From Solea solea (Eukaryota; Chordata; Actinopteri; Pleuronectiformes; Soleidae), in the NCBI RefSeq assembly GCF_958295425.1, contig NC_081143.1:26868586-26932585 (forward strand): 64,000 nucleotides of DNA, given 5' to 3'. The translations under genes were made by a program, and so were the position numbers. The stretch's first letter is position 1. Each line of letters opens with the position of its first letter. Below the pieces are notes generated by a model. That model made no database searches, had not been told where the DNA came from, and saw nothing but the letters and a program-made list of their open reading frames with translations. Below, piece by piece: positions 1 to 14,546 of this stretch.

Positions 1-584
1 TTTATTCATTTTATTAATTTATTTCTATTTTTAAAAGTAAAAAAGAAAATGTCTGCAGAAGCTCAACAAGTCAACATCACTGTAATCTGACTTAATCTCA
101 GAGTGAAGGAAAAGGGAAAACGGAATGTGTGAAGATCATTCACTGTTTTTGTTTTTGTTTTATTTTATTTATTTAGTGTTTTTTTACTCAGGCCTATCTT
201 TAAACTTCAGCCTTAATTATGAATTAAGTTCATAATTTTAACGGTTAAATACTATTATTTCATGCCACTTCTGAGCGAAGTTTAATGCGTTAATTATGTA
301 TTTTGACTGTCGTCCATGATAAAACTGCGTCATTCCGCATCAATACCGCGTTTCTCATAATAATCATAATAATCTCACAATAAAGGACAACATTTTTTGT
401 TTTATCTTATTATCACAAATAAAGCCAATAAAGTTTTACGGGACAGAAAAAAAAGTTTATTTCAATTGGTTTTTTTGTTTTTTTCATATGAAATTAACTT
501 TAAAGAATTGTGCGTATGATTTGTATTTTTTTATGCTGTAATAATCCTGCAAATAATCCTGTAATAATCCGTGTTTGTGTGCAG
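1..584. other. AT-rich DNA upstream of the first otx1 coding exon
   Basis: No gene is visible. The stretch is AT-rich with many T and A runs and ends in a pyrimidine-containing tract and an AG at 583-584. That AG would serve as the acceptor of the exon carrying the otx1 start codon, so most of this stretch is probably an otx1 5' intron or promoter-proximal DNA. No upstream non-coding exon could be assigned. Confidence 0.5.
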
Positions 585-681
585 ACGGTGACCGGGACAT
601 CAGCGGCAGCTGCGGCCGCTCGTGTCGCTCCTCACAGCGGACTCTTCCTCCTCCTCTTCGTCGTTTTCCCGCGCTGTGAGC
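585..681 (+). other. otx1: Probable 5' UTR part of the otx1 start-codon exon
   Basis: A plausible acceptor (gtgtgcag) ends at 584, and 585-681 is GC-rich compared with the AT-rich DNA before it. It leads straight into the otx1 start codon. An upstream ATG at 598, in gggacatcagc-type context, is absent, so no strong upstream ORF competes here. The transcription start could not be located. Confidence 0.45.
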
Positions 682-3198
<2,517 letters not shown>

Positions 3199-3529
3199 CA
3201 TCCTGTTTCTCTTCTTCTGAGGAAACTAACAGTAGAGTTGTTGGGTTTTTTTTGTGTTTTTTTAAAAAAAGGTTATTTGAGCCAAAACGTAGCGTGACGT
3301 CACCTGGGATTATTTTTCTAATCCAGAATTTGAGGGAAATGATGACTAGTTCTGGATATTTAAAGCGTGGCTGTGCGTGCGACTGACACTTGGTTAGCTC
3401 TGAGATCACATTGCACGCCCCCTGCTGGTCTCCTGTGTCGACAACCAGTCTCCAGTTTCCTCAGTGAAGACATGGCTACCAGCAGAGCGGCTTCACTAAA
3501 AACTCACGGAATAAAAACTTTGTCAGATG

Positions 3530-4020
3530 AAGTCTGTGATTTTTGTAAACCACTCACTCTCCCACACCAAAGTCCATAGAAAAAAATCAGTGATTTTAGC
3601 TGGCGGGACAGAGGAGCTGCTGGTCTGCTGCTGCCTCGTGTGGTTACTTTGTGTCACTGAGATTAATCTGAAAGAAGAATTTCAAATGCCGAATTTTACA
3701 TAATAAGACATTTGAATTTAGTGATGGAGGCAGCAGTGGATCAACAACTCCCGTGTGCTGTGATGTTAAAATCGTTGTTTTTGTCTTTGGTGTGAGAGAG
3801 TGAGCGGTTCATGAAGTGACACCAACTTTGCGTTTTAAGGCTGGATCTCAAGTCTACGATATATCGAGAACATGTTCACGTCTTTATCGCACTGTTAGAC
3901 AGACTTTCCAACAGGAAACTGAAGTTTGTAAATCCACTCACTCTCCCACACCAAAGTCCATAGAGAAAATCAACGTTTTTACATCACAGCACACAGGAGT
4001 TTTTGATCCACTGCTGCCCC
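3530..4020. repeat. Palindromic MITE-like element, copies 1 and 2
   Basis: The family is defined by two outer arms of about 95 bases or more that are inverted copies of each other. One arm reads ...ttccaacaggaaactga... then ...ctctcccacaccaaagtcca... and the other arm is its reverse complement. Between them are inner blocks containing 'ctgctgcctcgtgtggt' and 'gtgatggaggcagcagtgga'. Here an almost complete copy (3530-3815) is followed by a left arm only (3850-4020). No ORF is present. Confidence 0.8.
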
Positions 4021-4253
4021 TTTACCCCTATAAAACAATGCTGCTGTGATTTTTCACCTCTTGCTCAGACGGTCGTGGTGCGGCTGTGGGTGTGTTGTTC
4101 TGCAGACTTTACCGCAGCACTTGTTTTGTTTTGTTTTTTTTACAGTGAAAGGTTTTTTTGCTCAATGCAGGAAGAGAGAGCATAAAGAAAAATGTGAATA
4201 TGATGTCAGTATTCTGCTGAACCCTGAAAAGATGTACACGTTTGTGTCTTTAT

Positions 4254-4259
4254 AATAAA
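4254..4259 (+). terminator. otx1: Candidate otx1 polyadenylation signal (AATAAA)
   Basis: Canonical hexamer 1.06 kb after the otx1 stop in T-rich context. The assignment rests on position alone. Confidence 0.4.
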
Positions 4260-4279
4260 GACTTGTTTAAAACATGAGG

Positions 4280-4540
4280 CGTCCATTTAAGGCAAAGTTT
4301 GTGAATTCTGCAGCAAACACCCCATAGAGAAAATCAGCAATTTTAGGGACACAGAAGCTGCTGGTCTACTGCTGCCTCGTGTGGTCACTTTGAGAACAAT
4401 GAAGTCACAAAAAAGTTGAATGTATTAACGGAGGCAGCAGTGGATCAACAACTGCTGTGTGCTGTGATGTTAAAATCATTGATTTTCTCTGTGGCCTTTG
4501 GTGCAGGGAGAGTGAGCGCTTTTACAAAGTGAAAAGCTAC
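4280..4540. repeat. Palindromic MITE-like element, copy 3 (partial)
   Basis: Carries the inner blocks of the family (cccatagagaaaatcagcaa, ctgctgcctcgtgtggtcac, the cagcagtggatcaacaactg block) and a degenerate right arm. The outermost bases of both arms are missing. Confidence 0.7.
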
Positions 4541-4989
4541 AAATATGTTACGAAACAATCCCTTTAAATTACCACTTCGAGACACATTCAAACAAATATG
4601 AGTCTGTCACAGCAGTCATTTGTGGCCCATTGTTTTGCTCAAAGACAAACTGACAGGAATTGAACCACAGACCTGACATTAAACCTGGATTGCTCAAATA
4701 AAAAAAAATGTAAAGTGAAAGTGTGTGTGTGTAAATTATCTTTCTAAAGTCAATCAGCTGTTCAAACACGCCACCATTTCCAGAACACGGCAGTGGTTTG
4801 AACGTTAGCTACGGGGTCCCGGAGGGAATTCTGAGCAGCGTGAGCAAACATGTACGTTGACGCCCCCCGATGTTTGTTTGCACGTGTCGACACGAAAGTA
4901 CAACTCATTTAATCCACGGAAAAAAGACAAATCACGATTTTAATTAAGTGCCGTCCCCCACGTCCCCACAGCAGCAGCTGGACAAACAT

Positions 4990-5700
4990 GTGTGTGTGTG
5001 CCTACCATTCATAGCTGCTGTTTATGCTAACTAGCAATGTCAGCTAATAAATGTAGCATCTCACTGAGTGAATGAGTGAGTGAGTGAGTGAATCAAAGAC
5101 TTCTTTGGCTGTCATTTATGCTACCTAGCAATGTCAGCTAACAAACAGCAACATACAACATTTGGCTTGTTAGCTGCCATTAATGCCATCTAGCGACGTC
5201 AGCTTACAAACTTAGCAACATGCAACTTCTGGTATGTTAATAGCTATTTATGCTAACTAGTTACGTCAGCTAACGCACTCAGCAACAGGCAACCTCTAGT
5301 ATTTTAGCTGCCGTTCATGCTAACTAGTGACTTAAGCTAATGAACTTAGCAACATGCAACGTCTGGTATTTTAGCTGCTGTTTATGCTAATTGGTGATGC
5401 CAACTAACAAATGTATAACTTCTGGCTTGATAGCTGCAATTAATGCTAACTAGCACACTTCAGCTAACAAACATAGCAAGATACAACATTTAGTATGTTA
5501 GCTGTTGTTTATGCTAACTAGCTTGCAAACATAGAAACATACAACATTTGGCTTATTGGCTGCCATTAATGCTTTCTAGCGATGTCCGCTAACAAACTTA
5601 GCAACATGCAACTACTGATATGTTAATTGCTGTTTATGCTAACTAGTGACATCAGCTAACAAACTTAGCAACAGGCAACATCTGATATTTTAGCAGCCAT
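4990..5700. repeat. Minisatellite related to the otx1 intron 2 array
   Basis: Many diverged copies of a unit of about 60-70 bases contain 'gctgtttatgctaactag', 'cgtcagctaacaaac' and 'atagcaacatgcaac'. The gtgagtgagt block of the intron array is seen at the left end. No coding signal. Confidence 0.8.
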
Positions 5701-6059
5701 TAATGCGTTTCCTGTTTTATTTTGAAAGTGCTGGGTTGAAATTTTACTTCCTGTCTGTTTCCTGTCACACCTGTGTCTTGCCTCTCGTTGGTTTTTCTGG
5801 CTCCCTGTGTGTTTGTCTCCTCCTGGACTCTGTAAGTCACGTTTAAATTTAAATTTGTGTCAAATCCACAGATTAATAATCTCACTTTTGATTGAAACCT
5901 GTGTGGAAAAACAGCAAAGTGTTTAAAAATGTGTCGAGAAATGTCACAGAAAATCTCTTGATTTTCTTTCTTTTTTTGCAAAGTGAATTTGGTTTCAAAC
6001 ATATTAAGCCGCAAGGTCAACTTTAGCTGTTTGTGTTGCCATGGAGACGCATGTTACAT

Positions 6060-6560
6060 AAACTCACTTTGCTGTTTAGTTAAAACTGAAAGATTTACGT
6101 ACACTCTGTAACAGTTTTAAAGTTAAATATTTTAGTGTTTAGGAGTCACGTACACTCTAAAGTAGTTCTAAAATGAACTCTTTTAGTATTAAAGTAAAAT
6201 TAAGAGTTGCATACACTCAAACAGTAGAGTTAAAATTAACTATATTGGTGTGTAAGTGAAACTAAAAGAGTTACGTAAACTAGTGTTTAAGTAAAACTAA
6301 AAGAGTTACGAATTAAAGTAAGAGTTGCAAACACTCAAACAATAGTGTTTAAGTAAAACTAAAAGAGTTACGTACACTCAAACTGTTTTAAAGTTAAATA
6401 TTTGAGTGTTTCGGCGTTACGTACACTGAATTAGTTCTAAAATTAACTATTTTAGTGTTTAAGTAAAATTAAGATTTACATACACTCTAACAATAGTGTT
6501 AAAAGGAAGTATTTTAGTGTTTAAGTAAAACTCAAAGAGTTGCGTACACAAAGTGGGTGG
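6060..6560. repeat. Minisatellite with 'agagttacgtacactc' unit
   Basis: Imperfect units of roughly 60-90 bases share 'taaaagagttacgtacac', 'ttaaagttaaatattttagt' and 'gtgtttaagtaaaa'. A short outlier of the same repeat lies at 7260-7378. Confidence 0.8.
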
Positions 6561-6639
6561 AAAGCCGAACAATGAGTTACGATTTTTCGATGGTTTCCAT
6601 CTCTGCGTACATTATCATGTGGAAATCCGTTTTAGAGCC

Positions 6640-6770
6640 ACGGGTAAACAGATTACGACCAGGAGGGATTAGGAATTGCCTCGCTGCCGGCCTCGCTAAT
6701 TCCGAGCACAGACTGTCAACAGCGCTGACATGTCCGGGGCTCCGCCTCCTACACAAAATGGCTCTACGGC
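6640..6770. promoter_or_regulatory. Candidate non-coding regulatory island with an OTX-type site
   Basis: A non-repetitive, balanced-composition stretch between arrays. It holds GGATTA at 6666-6671, the reverse of the TAATCC core bound by Lys50 homeodomains such as OTX. There is no ORF with family likeness. This is a guess based on composition and motif only. Confidence 0.2.
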
Positions 6771-7689
6771 TGCCAACGCACACACACACACACACACACA
6801 CTGACATGAATATTCCTCTCACGTCAACGTTTGTCTTCAAAGGGAAAGATTAGATTCTGTACGAGACAAAGTCCAGAGTCTTTGATGTGATTTTTGGTTC
6901 AGATTCCAGAAACTTCTGAGGGGAAAAAAAGTGGAAAGAAAAGTTTGTGTTTTTGAAACTTTAACACTTTGAGCTCAAATACCTAAGTATTTGTCTCATT
7001 TGTGCGTTTTTCTTTTGTTACGTCCAATTTTTTAAGTCCATTTATTAGATTTATTTTATTGTCGCCAGTTTTACTCGTTTCTCTTTGAAAATCATTTAAA
7101 ACATAAAACGACATCAATCAACATCATGTCATAGTAAATAATGCAAAGAACTTTTCTTCAATTATTATTAATGATATCCGGTAAAATGTTCTGGACATTA
7201 TTTCTTTATATCAGTGTAAACTCATGCAGTCAGCACGTCTGTATTTATTTAATTCATAAAATTAACTATTTGGGTATTGTACGTAAAATTAAGAGTTACA
7301 TACTATTTAAAATAGTTTTGAAGTTAAATATTTTAGTGTTTAAGTAAAACTAAAAGAGTTACGTACACTCAAAAAATAGGGGACGCAATGTTGTTTCCCG
7401 AGTTTGGACAATTACATCCTGGTTATCATGTGACTGATATTTGATAAACGATCGATTAAAAGCAACATAATTTCTCCTCCTTATTGAAGTAAAATGACCT
7501 TGGGATAAAAGTCAGTGCTTCCTGTGGGGCTAAAGAAAGTTATTGATATCAAAAGTTTCCGTTGTAATTCAGAGGGGAAAATGTTCACAGCGCTGTTTTG
7601 AATTTACGGAAGCGCTTGCGTGATTCCCCCCTCGTTTGAGAGATCGATGAAATTTATGTGGCAAACGCAAACGGAAAATTCACCATGTT

Positions 7690-8060
7690 GTCACTGAACG
7701 CACCAGCGTGTGTGTGTTTTTCTGTGTGTGTGTGTGTGAGTGGCTCTCGTTTCGTAGGCCGCCGCAGCTGAAGCGAAGCCTCTCCTTGAAACAAACGCCG
7801 ACGGGGGGACACTCTTTGTCGGGGGCCGTGGCTAAGCCTAATCTAATGATTCAGATGACTGGGGGCTGTACTTAGCCTGATAGCCAGTGGCTAACTTCAA
7901 ACACGCCGCAGCGGGTGGAAGTTTCCCAGGGATTAACACTTAAAGAAGCAGCCAAGGGGGGGGGGGAGAGAATAAGAAGGGCAGGGAATCCCCATTAAGT
8001 CGAGCCGTAGAGTGGCACAGAGGAATGTGTTTCAGCGCTAATGGAAAAGTAGTGTCAAAA
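7690..8060. promoter_or_regulatory. Candidate non-coding regulatory island with paired homeodomain sites
   Basis: Non-repetitive sequence of higher complexity than its surroundings. It has TAATCT at 7839-7844, followed at once by a second TAAT-type core, and GGATTA at 7930-7935. It could be an otx1 downstream enhancer. Conservation cannot be judged from one sequence. Confidence 0.22.
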
Positions 8061-8459
8061 AAAATCCAAAACGTTTGATCTGCGGCTTCTGACGACAACA
8101 AAAAACCAAAAACAACACAACGCCGCTGGCGATTTAATCCCGCCTCCTGTGGAATCTGACGAGTTCGGACTCTAAATATTCAACAAAGGCATCAAGTTCC
8201 GATACGGTCGGGTATCATCGGGAATTGAATCAATACTGATACTGATACTAGTCAGTACTGCGTATGGATCCCTTCACTTATCGATACTCTTATTGATACG
8301 GCAATCTCCCCACAAGAGGACATTTAAACTAATTGTTTACCAAGGTACTGAGCGCCCCCTATAGTCAGGGTGGGGAATTTTTATAGAGCAAGGGAAGGGA
8401 ACACACAAGTGATGCGAGGAGACTTTTGAAAGGGAACACAACAGTTTTGTAAGAGAACA

Positions 8460-8640
8460 AAGGTTTTTTTGCAAAATTTTAGCTAAAGTATTCTGAAAGT
8501 AAAGCTAAAGTATTGTGGAAGTAAAGCTAAAGTATTGTGAAAGTAAAGCTAAAGTATTCTGAAAGTAAAGCTAAAGTATTGTGGAAGTAAAGCTAAAGTA
8601 TTGCGAAAGTAAAGCTAAAGTTTTGCGTGGGAAGGCAAAG
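8460..8640. repeat. 22-bp tandem array ('aaagctaaagtattgtgaaa')
   Basis: Seven to eight nearly identical units of about 22 bases, then a run into AT-rich unique sequence. Confidence 0.9.
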
Positions 8641-9589
8641 GTTTTTTTAAGGGAGGGAACGGCTTCTTTTTCGCAAAGGTTTGACATGAGGAACGTGTAA
8701 AATAACGCTAACACTGCCTTGATCTTTTTGCCGGTACCTGGTTAGGGTGTGCGTTTCTCGCGAGACCCGAGACTTTGTGAGACCTCCTGACTCTGAGGAA
8801 TATCCTGGTCCAGACAGTAGGTGGAAGTGGAGACAGATTCCCATTTTAACCATCACAATGACTCGGAATATGTTAAATTAGGCTAAAAATCCTGCATAAT
8901 TCTGCTTTAAACCATAGCGATTGTTAGCTTAATTCCAGGTGGTTCTGTTTTCATCAGCGTTGGTTTACCTCTAAGTGTGTCCTCGTGTTAGCGACTTCCT
9001 GTCTGAATTTTTTTGGTGTAATTGGTGAAACTTTAACCTTTTTTGCTTGATTTTCTGACCCATTTGCGTTTACTCTGCAGACGTTTAATTGAAGTTTCCT
9101 CACAGAGGATTTTCACTCTTCGTGGCAGACTTAGCTTCAGCGACGTGTCGCTGCTTGTGCTCGGGCGCTCGTTGTCTGAGTCGCCCTCCGGTGTTGCTGA
9201 CGCGGCTTTGACTGACAGGCGGCACCGACACGAGAAACCCGGGATTAGAGTCGGCCGAGCGTAAACAAACAGTGAGAGCTGGAGGTCAAACGCAGGTAAA
9301 AAACAAACCTGAATCTTAAAAAGACACCGAATCGTTCATCTAAAGCGATCTACACCATGCCCACTTTTTCACTCACATTTCTCACTTGCTTTGTTTTTAT
9401 AAGTTAACTTTATTTAGCAAAACATACAAATCACAAAGTCACAATGAACTAACGAGAGAGTTGATTATCAACAATAATACAACCGCTCATACCTGTACAA
9501 ATATAAACATATAATATACTGCATATATATGCATATGTATATACTGTACATTTATATTTAAATTAATATGTAAGGGATGCAATTTTTTC

Positions 9590-9735
9590 AGAGCAAATGA
9601 AAAGAACGCAAAAGTACTGTGAGGGAACGCAATAAATTAGCGAGGAAACACAAAATTTAGCGAGGAAACACAACAGTACTGCGAGGAATCACAAAAGTAT
9701 CGCTAGGGAACGCAAATGTATTGCGAAAGAAATTC
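9590..9735. repeat. ~21-bp degenerate array ('gaggaaacacaaaagtactg')
   Basis: Six or so imperfect units, the same motif family as the more regular array at 10436-10690. The related phrase 'gcgaggaaacaaaag' recurs at about 11243. Confidence 0.75.
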
Positions 9736-9904
9736 AATCACAAGAAAAATGTCCCACCCTGACACCAGGGGGCTCCACATCAAGGATAGAGAATTTTCCC
9801 ATCAAAATAAAAGCAAATTTAACAACAACATAATAATAATATCAGACTTGTTGAAAGATCTATTCTGGCCTTTCATTAAGATTCTATGATTTTTTTCCCC
9901 CCTT

Positions 9905-9965
9905 TGTGTGTGTGTGTGTGTGTGTGTGCGTGTGTGTGTGCGTGTGTGTGTGTGGGTGTGTGTGG
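9905..9965. repeat. (GT)n microsatellite
   Basis: About 28 dinucleotides with rare c interruptions. A similar (GT)n tract is at 10261-10312 and a (CTT)n tract at 10136-10165. Confidence 0.9.
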
Positions 9966-10435
9966 GGTTTCTCTGTTTTGTCTTCTTTAAAGTGGTCGTA
10001 GAAGTGTTAATAATTTGACCCTTTTCAAAAGTGTCTCTTAAGTGAAGGGGATGAACGGGTGGTTGGGGGGGTCGTTTGAAGAGTGACCCTCCCCTCTTGT
10101 TTTCTTCTCTCTTTTCTTCTCGTCCTCCCCTGTTGTCTTCTTCTTCTTCTTCTTCTTCTTCATCCTCTTTCATGCTCCGCAGCTTCAGCTCCTCCTTTTC
10201 AATCTGCTCGGCTCAGTGATCGACTCTCACAAGACAAACCAACTGGAACTGTTGCCTCTTTGGTGTGTGTGTGTGTGTGCGTGCGTGTGTGTGTGTGTTT
10301 GAATGTGTGTGTTTGTTTTTTAACTCACAAAATATCAGTCACTGTGTTGTTGTTGTTGTTGTTTGTTTACAGTCAGATCCACTGTCTCCTTGGAGACGAT
10401 CATGTCACAAAGCTTTGTTCACAGGATTGGTGAAA

Positions 10436-10690
10436 AGTACTGCGAGGAAAACGCAAAAGTACTGCGAGGAAATGCAAAAGTACTGCGAGGAAACGCAAAA
10501 GTACTGCGAGGAAACGCAAAAGTACTGCGAGGAAACGCAAAAGTACTGCGAGGAAACGCAAAACTACTGCGAGGAAACACAAGTACTACGAGGAAAGAAA
10601 GGTACTGCGGAGAAACACAAGTACTCCGAGGAAACAAAAGTACTGCGAGGAAACAAAAGTACTGCGAGGAAACGCAGACAGCGCCTCACT
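10436..10690. repeat. 21-bp tandem array ('gtactgcgaggaaacgcaaa')
   Basis: About twelve units of 21 bases. Because 21 is a multiple of three, every frame that lacks a stop in one unit stays open. This creates repetitive ORFs on both strands that should not be read as proteins. Confidence 0.92.
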
Positions 10691-11239
10691 GTGTTTCCTG
10701 ACGGTGAAGCAGCATCAGTCGTTCTGTCGTCAGGTTCCAAAAATTTACTGAAGTCAGTCTGGAGAGAATTGGATTCTGTTTTCCCTCTGGACCAGATCCT
10801 GTCCCCCCTCCTGAAGTGGAGGAGGACAGGAGAGAGACGGGGGAGTGAGCATTAGAGGGAGGGGTGAGGACTCTGCCAGGTCACTGTCGCTGAAGCGCCT
10901 CGGTCAGTGGACGTCAGGTCACACCTGTCCCTCTCAAACGCAGACCCTGTGTTGGCGCGGCAGCTGTGGACAGGCGGGGTCTCCGCGTCCCCACGTCTCC
11001 AGACCCTGGACCGCGTCTTCTCTGCGCCACGCCGGATTATTTATCTTCACAGGACGCGACACCTGGCCGAGCCCCTGCTCAGCTGGACGGTAACCGCCAC
11101 TGACTGACATCAATGGAGGCTCAGAAATCTCCTAGCAACCGCAGCTGGCGCCATAATGGAAGAGGAAAATAACGTGCAGCGCAGCACGGCATGCTGGGTA
11201 ACGGAAATAAGAGACGGCGCCACATCGCTGGGACTTTGA

Positions 11240-11420
11240 GCTGCGAGGAAACAAAAGAGACATTTTCAGAAAGTGTGGACATCTTCAGTATGTGAGGACA
11301 TTTTCAGAAAGTGAGGACATTTTCAGAAAGTGAGGGACATTTTCAGTACGTGAGGACATTTTCAGTACGTGAGGACATTTTCAGAAAGTGAGGGACATTT
11401 TCAAAAAGTGAGGGATATTT
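11240..11420. repeat. ~19-bp array ('gtgaggacattttcagaaa')
   Basis: About eight units. The reverse complement of this unit makes up the arrays at 22270-22490 and 23400-23990, so this is the same minisatellite family in opposite orientation. Confidence 0.85.
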
Positions 11421-12039
11421 CCCCAGCGTGCCGCGGCTCTGCTTATCAGAGAGGGCTAAGAATTAAGACCACGTAGAAAAACCAAATAAAAAAAGCTGCG
11501 AGACTTGAGGGTAAAATTGGCTTAGCGTCAGATCGTAACGTCAACAATGGGAACATGTATCGCAGCTGGGAGCGACTGAAGTCTGCGATCTTTTCTCCTG
11601 AACACAAGCGTTTGGTTTTTCACCAAAGCTCCGACATAAACTGCTCACTTGATTTCACACCCGGGATCTGAGGAGCGACAACAGACACTTTAATTAGAGG
11701 AAGATGATGCAGAGAAGGACGGAGACAGAGGAGGAGAAGGAGGTGATAGACGGTAACAAATCCCCCCCCCACACACACACACACAGAAAAGCCAAATATA
11801 ATAATATTCACATCTTATTATTATTTTTATTCTCCAGCTCAGGATTGTGAATATTTTATGCACAGATTAAAGCGCGGAGCGTAATCTCACTCAAACCTAC
11901 GAGGTTCATTTGCATCATCGATGTGAGGATGAGGATGAGAGGTGAGGGTGAGAGTGAGAGGGTGAGGGTGTGAGAGAGGGTGAGGGGGTGAGGATAAGGG
12001 TGTGAGTATGAGGTTTTGGACCGGACAGTCTTGGTATGG

Positions 12040-12290
12040 AATGATATTCAATTCCACTCTTGTATAAAGTACCTTAAAGGGATACCTGAGTGAGTGAGTG
12101 AGTGAATTGTCTTTCAACTGGAAGGTTGTGGGTTAAATTCCTGGCTCTGCTAGTCTGTATGTGTCCTTGAAAACACTTAACTCCATGTTGCAGCGTGTGA
12201 ATGAAAGATGTGTGAATGGGTGAAAACTGTAGTGTAAAGCAGCTCATCAAGCATAAAACGTTCTATATAATTACAGACCATAATACCAAC
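12040..12290 (+). mobile_element. SINE-like element
   Basis: The stretch contains a box-B-like phrase (ggttaaattcctgg), then 'ctgctagtctgtatgtgtcc', 'tgtgaatgggtgaaa' and 'tgtaaagcagctcatcaag', and closes on a 'ctatataattacagaccat' tail. This layout matches a common teleost interspersed element as I remember it. Box A is not clear. Confidence 0.5.
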
Positions 12291-12539
12291 GCTTCTTCTC
12301 CTGATTTTATTTGGTAGTAACGAGTAACAAACGTAGTCGAGTTAAAGTACAAGTTGCTCAAACGTGTGCAGCATCTGCCTGGACAGGTTGGGGTGAAAGG
12401 AAAAGTTACTGTACGACTGCAGAACGTCAAGATTATTTATACAAGCAGCAGCAGAGATTGTTGATAAAGATTTAGACTGATATCATCTTTAATTATAGCA
12501 TAATAATAATAATAAGACAAATCTACGGCTGCTCATTTC

Positions 12540-12965
12540 AGAGTGTGTTTGAGCATTTTTAAGTGTTTTTTCTTTATTACAGATATTGCAATAATATTGT
12601 GAATCGCAGTTATTTTGGAGAATATAGTTGAACATTTGAGGCAACGCGCTTTTCCCTTTTTGTCTTTTTTTTAACAAAAATATCGTCAATTACTATGAAT
12701 TCGGACAATTGTCGGCAGTAGTAGCTAGTCTCGATAAAGACTTCCCATGAGTCCTTTGGGGAAGGCTCCGCCCCAAAATACCGAAAGAGCTGGGGGGGTT
12801 TTGTCGTTAGTAACATGTGACTCTAAAAACTAAGATTTTAAGGCGTTTTAAATGTGCGTTTGAGCATTTTGAAGTGTTTTTTCTAGAGGTAGAGGTATCA
12901 CAATAATATTGTGAATCGCAGTTATTTTGGAGAACATAGTTGAACATTTGAAGCAACACGGATTA
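12540..12965. repeat. Direct repeat pair of about 115 bp
   Basis: 12540-12655 and 12850-12965 share 'tttgagcatttt', 'aagtgttttttct' and then 'aataatattgtgaatcgcag' and 'ttattttggaga' in the same order, with few differences. This looks like a local duplication with about 310 bases between starts. Confidence 0.8.
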
Positions 12966-13554
12966 GAGACCAAAAAAGAAAGACATGGACATGAAGCATG
13001 AGACGTCACCAGAAATGATAATCAAACTCCACCTCTGCTCTCACTTTGGTTTCATTGGTCAGCAAATAATCAAAGTGCCTTTTCTTCTCGCCTTCTCTCT
13101 CTTGTGGAGGGGATTAAAGAAGCGGAGCTGGAGCAGACTCAGTGAGGTCTGGGTCTGGGTCTGGGTCGGGGGTCCCCTTATCAGCGCTGGGCTGCTGGAT
13201 GCAGATCCACTACAGGACAGATTTCTTTTCCCCGCAGATGAACAAAGACGCGGCGCGGCTGCCACCATCGTGTCCCGGCTGCGGTGGGACACAGAGGTTC
13301 AGAGAGAGAGACTCATTCATGCATTCATTAGGATGAGCAGTGAGATCATACGTGTCTCCGCCTCCTCCTGCGTCTCTGGCCCTGTGATGTTTCCCCCGTG
13401 TGTGATATCGAGCGCTGAAGATGCAGATGGAGCTTGAAACAGAAACACTGAGCGACTGATGGAAAATGAAGCTGCTGCTGACAGATTGGAGAGATTTTGA
13501 TTGTGCTTTAGCAACATTAGCAACTCTTGTCTCGTCCCCGTCCCCGTCCACTCT

Positions 13555-13890
13555 GTCTCACTGTGAGACAGACTTTTCCAACAGGAAACTGACGTTTGTT
13601 AAACCGCTCGCTCTCCCACACCAAACCCCATAGAGAAAATCAGTGATTTTAACATCACAGCACACAGGAGTTGTTGATCAACTGCTGCCTCCATCACTAA
13701 GTTCTAATGTCTTATTTTGTCAAATTTGGCGTTTGAAATTTTTTGTACGATTCACCTCAGTGACACAAAGTGACCACACGAGGCAGCAAAAGCCCAGCAA
13801 CTCCTGTGTCCGCCGCCAGCTAAAATCACTGATTTTCTCTATGGACTTTGGTGTGGGGAGAGTGAGCGGCTCACAAAAGCAGCGACATCA
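13555..13890. repeat. Palindromic MITE-like element, copy 4
   Basis: Both arms are present: 'cttttccaacaggaaactga' on the left, and 'ctatggactttggtgtgggg' plus 'gagtgagcgg' on the right. The centre contains 'ctgcctccatcactaagttc'. Confidence 0.8.
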
Positions 13891-14187
13891 TCGTCCACTT
13901 TGTACAACCACACTTCACCGAGTGACGTGAACTCCGCCTCCATTTGAACTTGTGAAATCCAACAATCGTCTCATCTCACGTGAACACGGTGAGGAGATCG
14001 GACTTCAGTGAACGGAAACAATCAAATTCATGCGAGGAACAAAAAAAAACCACGGGGTGTGTGTGTGTGTGTTGTGTGGGAAGCAGGAAATCAGTAGGAC
14101 TGTAAATACACTTGCTGGCAGCCATATTGTTGCCCTTCTGACATCCAACCCCAATTTGCGTCACACTAATTCCAAGTTTTAAATTAC

Positions 14188-14226
<39 letters not shown>

Positions 14227-14240
14227 TCTCCCTCTCTCTC
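14188..14240. repeat. (CT)n microsatellite
   Basis: A nearly pure CT run of about 25 units beside a non-repetitive island (14240-14370). Confidence 0.9.
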
Positions 14241-14370
14241 GGCCCTTCGGGCTGCAGCTCATTCCTTATACGGAGAAGAAAAGGCAAAATAAAAAGCAAC
14301 ATAAAGGAGCGCTTAGCCCGGGGAGGCATCATGGCGTACGGGACGGACAGAGCGGCGCCAGTCCTCAGCA

Positions 14371-14372
14371 AC

Positions 14373-14408
<36 letters not shown>

Positions 14409-14439
14409 GGCGCGCACACACACTCACACACACACACAT

Positions 14440-14472
<33 letters not shown>

Positions 14473-14504
14473 GGCGCGCACACACACTCACACACACACA
14501 CATG

Positions 14505-14539
<35 letters not shown>

Positions 14540-14546
14540 ACATGCA
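14371..14546. repeat. Compound CA array with a higher-order repeat
   Basis: CA runs carry an interruption 'aaggcgcgcacacacactca' and then 'catgcacaca', and the whole block occurs twice, about 65-70 bases apart. Long alternating purine-pyrimidine tracts including GCGCGC favour Z-DNA. More (GT)n and (CA)n tracts follow at 14657-14694 and 14780-14808. Confidence 0.9.

Larger units (their letters stand above)
3199..4275 (+). other. otx1: Probable otx1 3' UTR with MITE-like insertions and a poly(A) signal
   Basis: The sequence after the otx1 stop holds two pieces of the palindromic MITE-like family (about 3530-3815 and 3850-4020). An AATAAA at 4254-4259 is a plausible otx1 polyadenylation signal. 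An earlier AATAAA at about 3510 is an alternative. No other ORF resembles a protein. Confidence 0.45.

Noticed and set aside
10265..10855. Long ORFs on both strands encoding repeats such as KYCEETQ
   Set aside because: They are produced by a 21-bp tandem array whose length is a multiple of three, so frames stay open by chance. There is no start, splice or family support.
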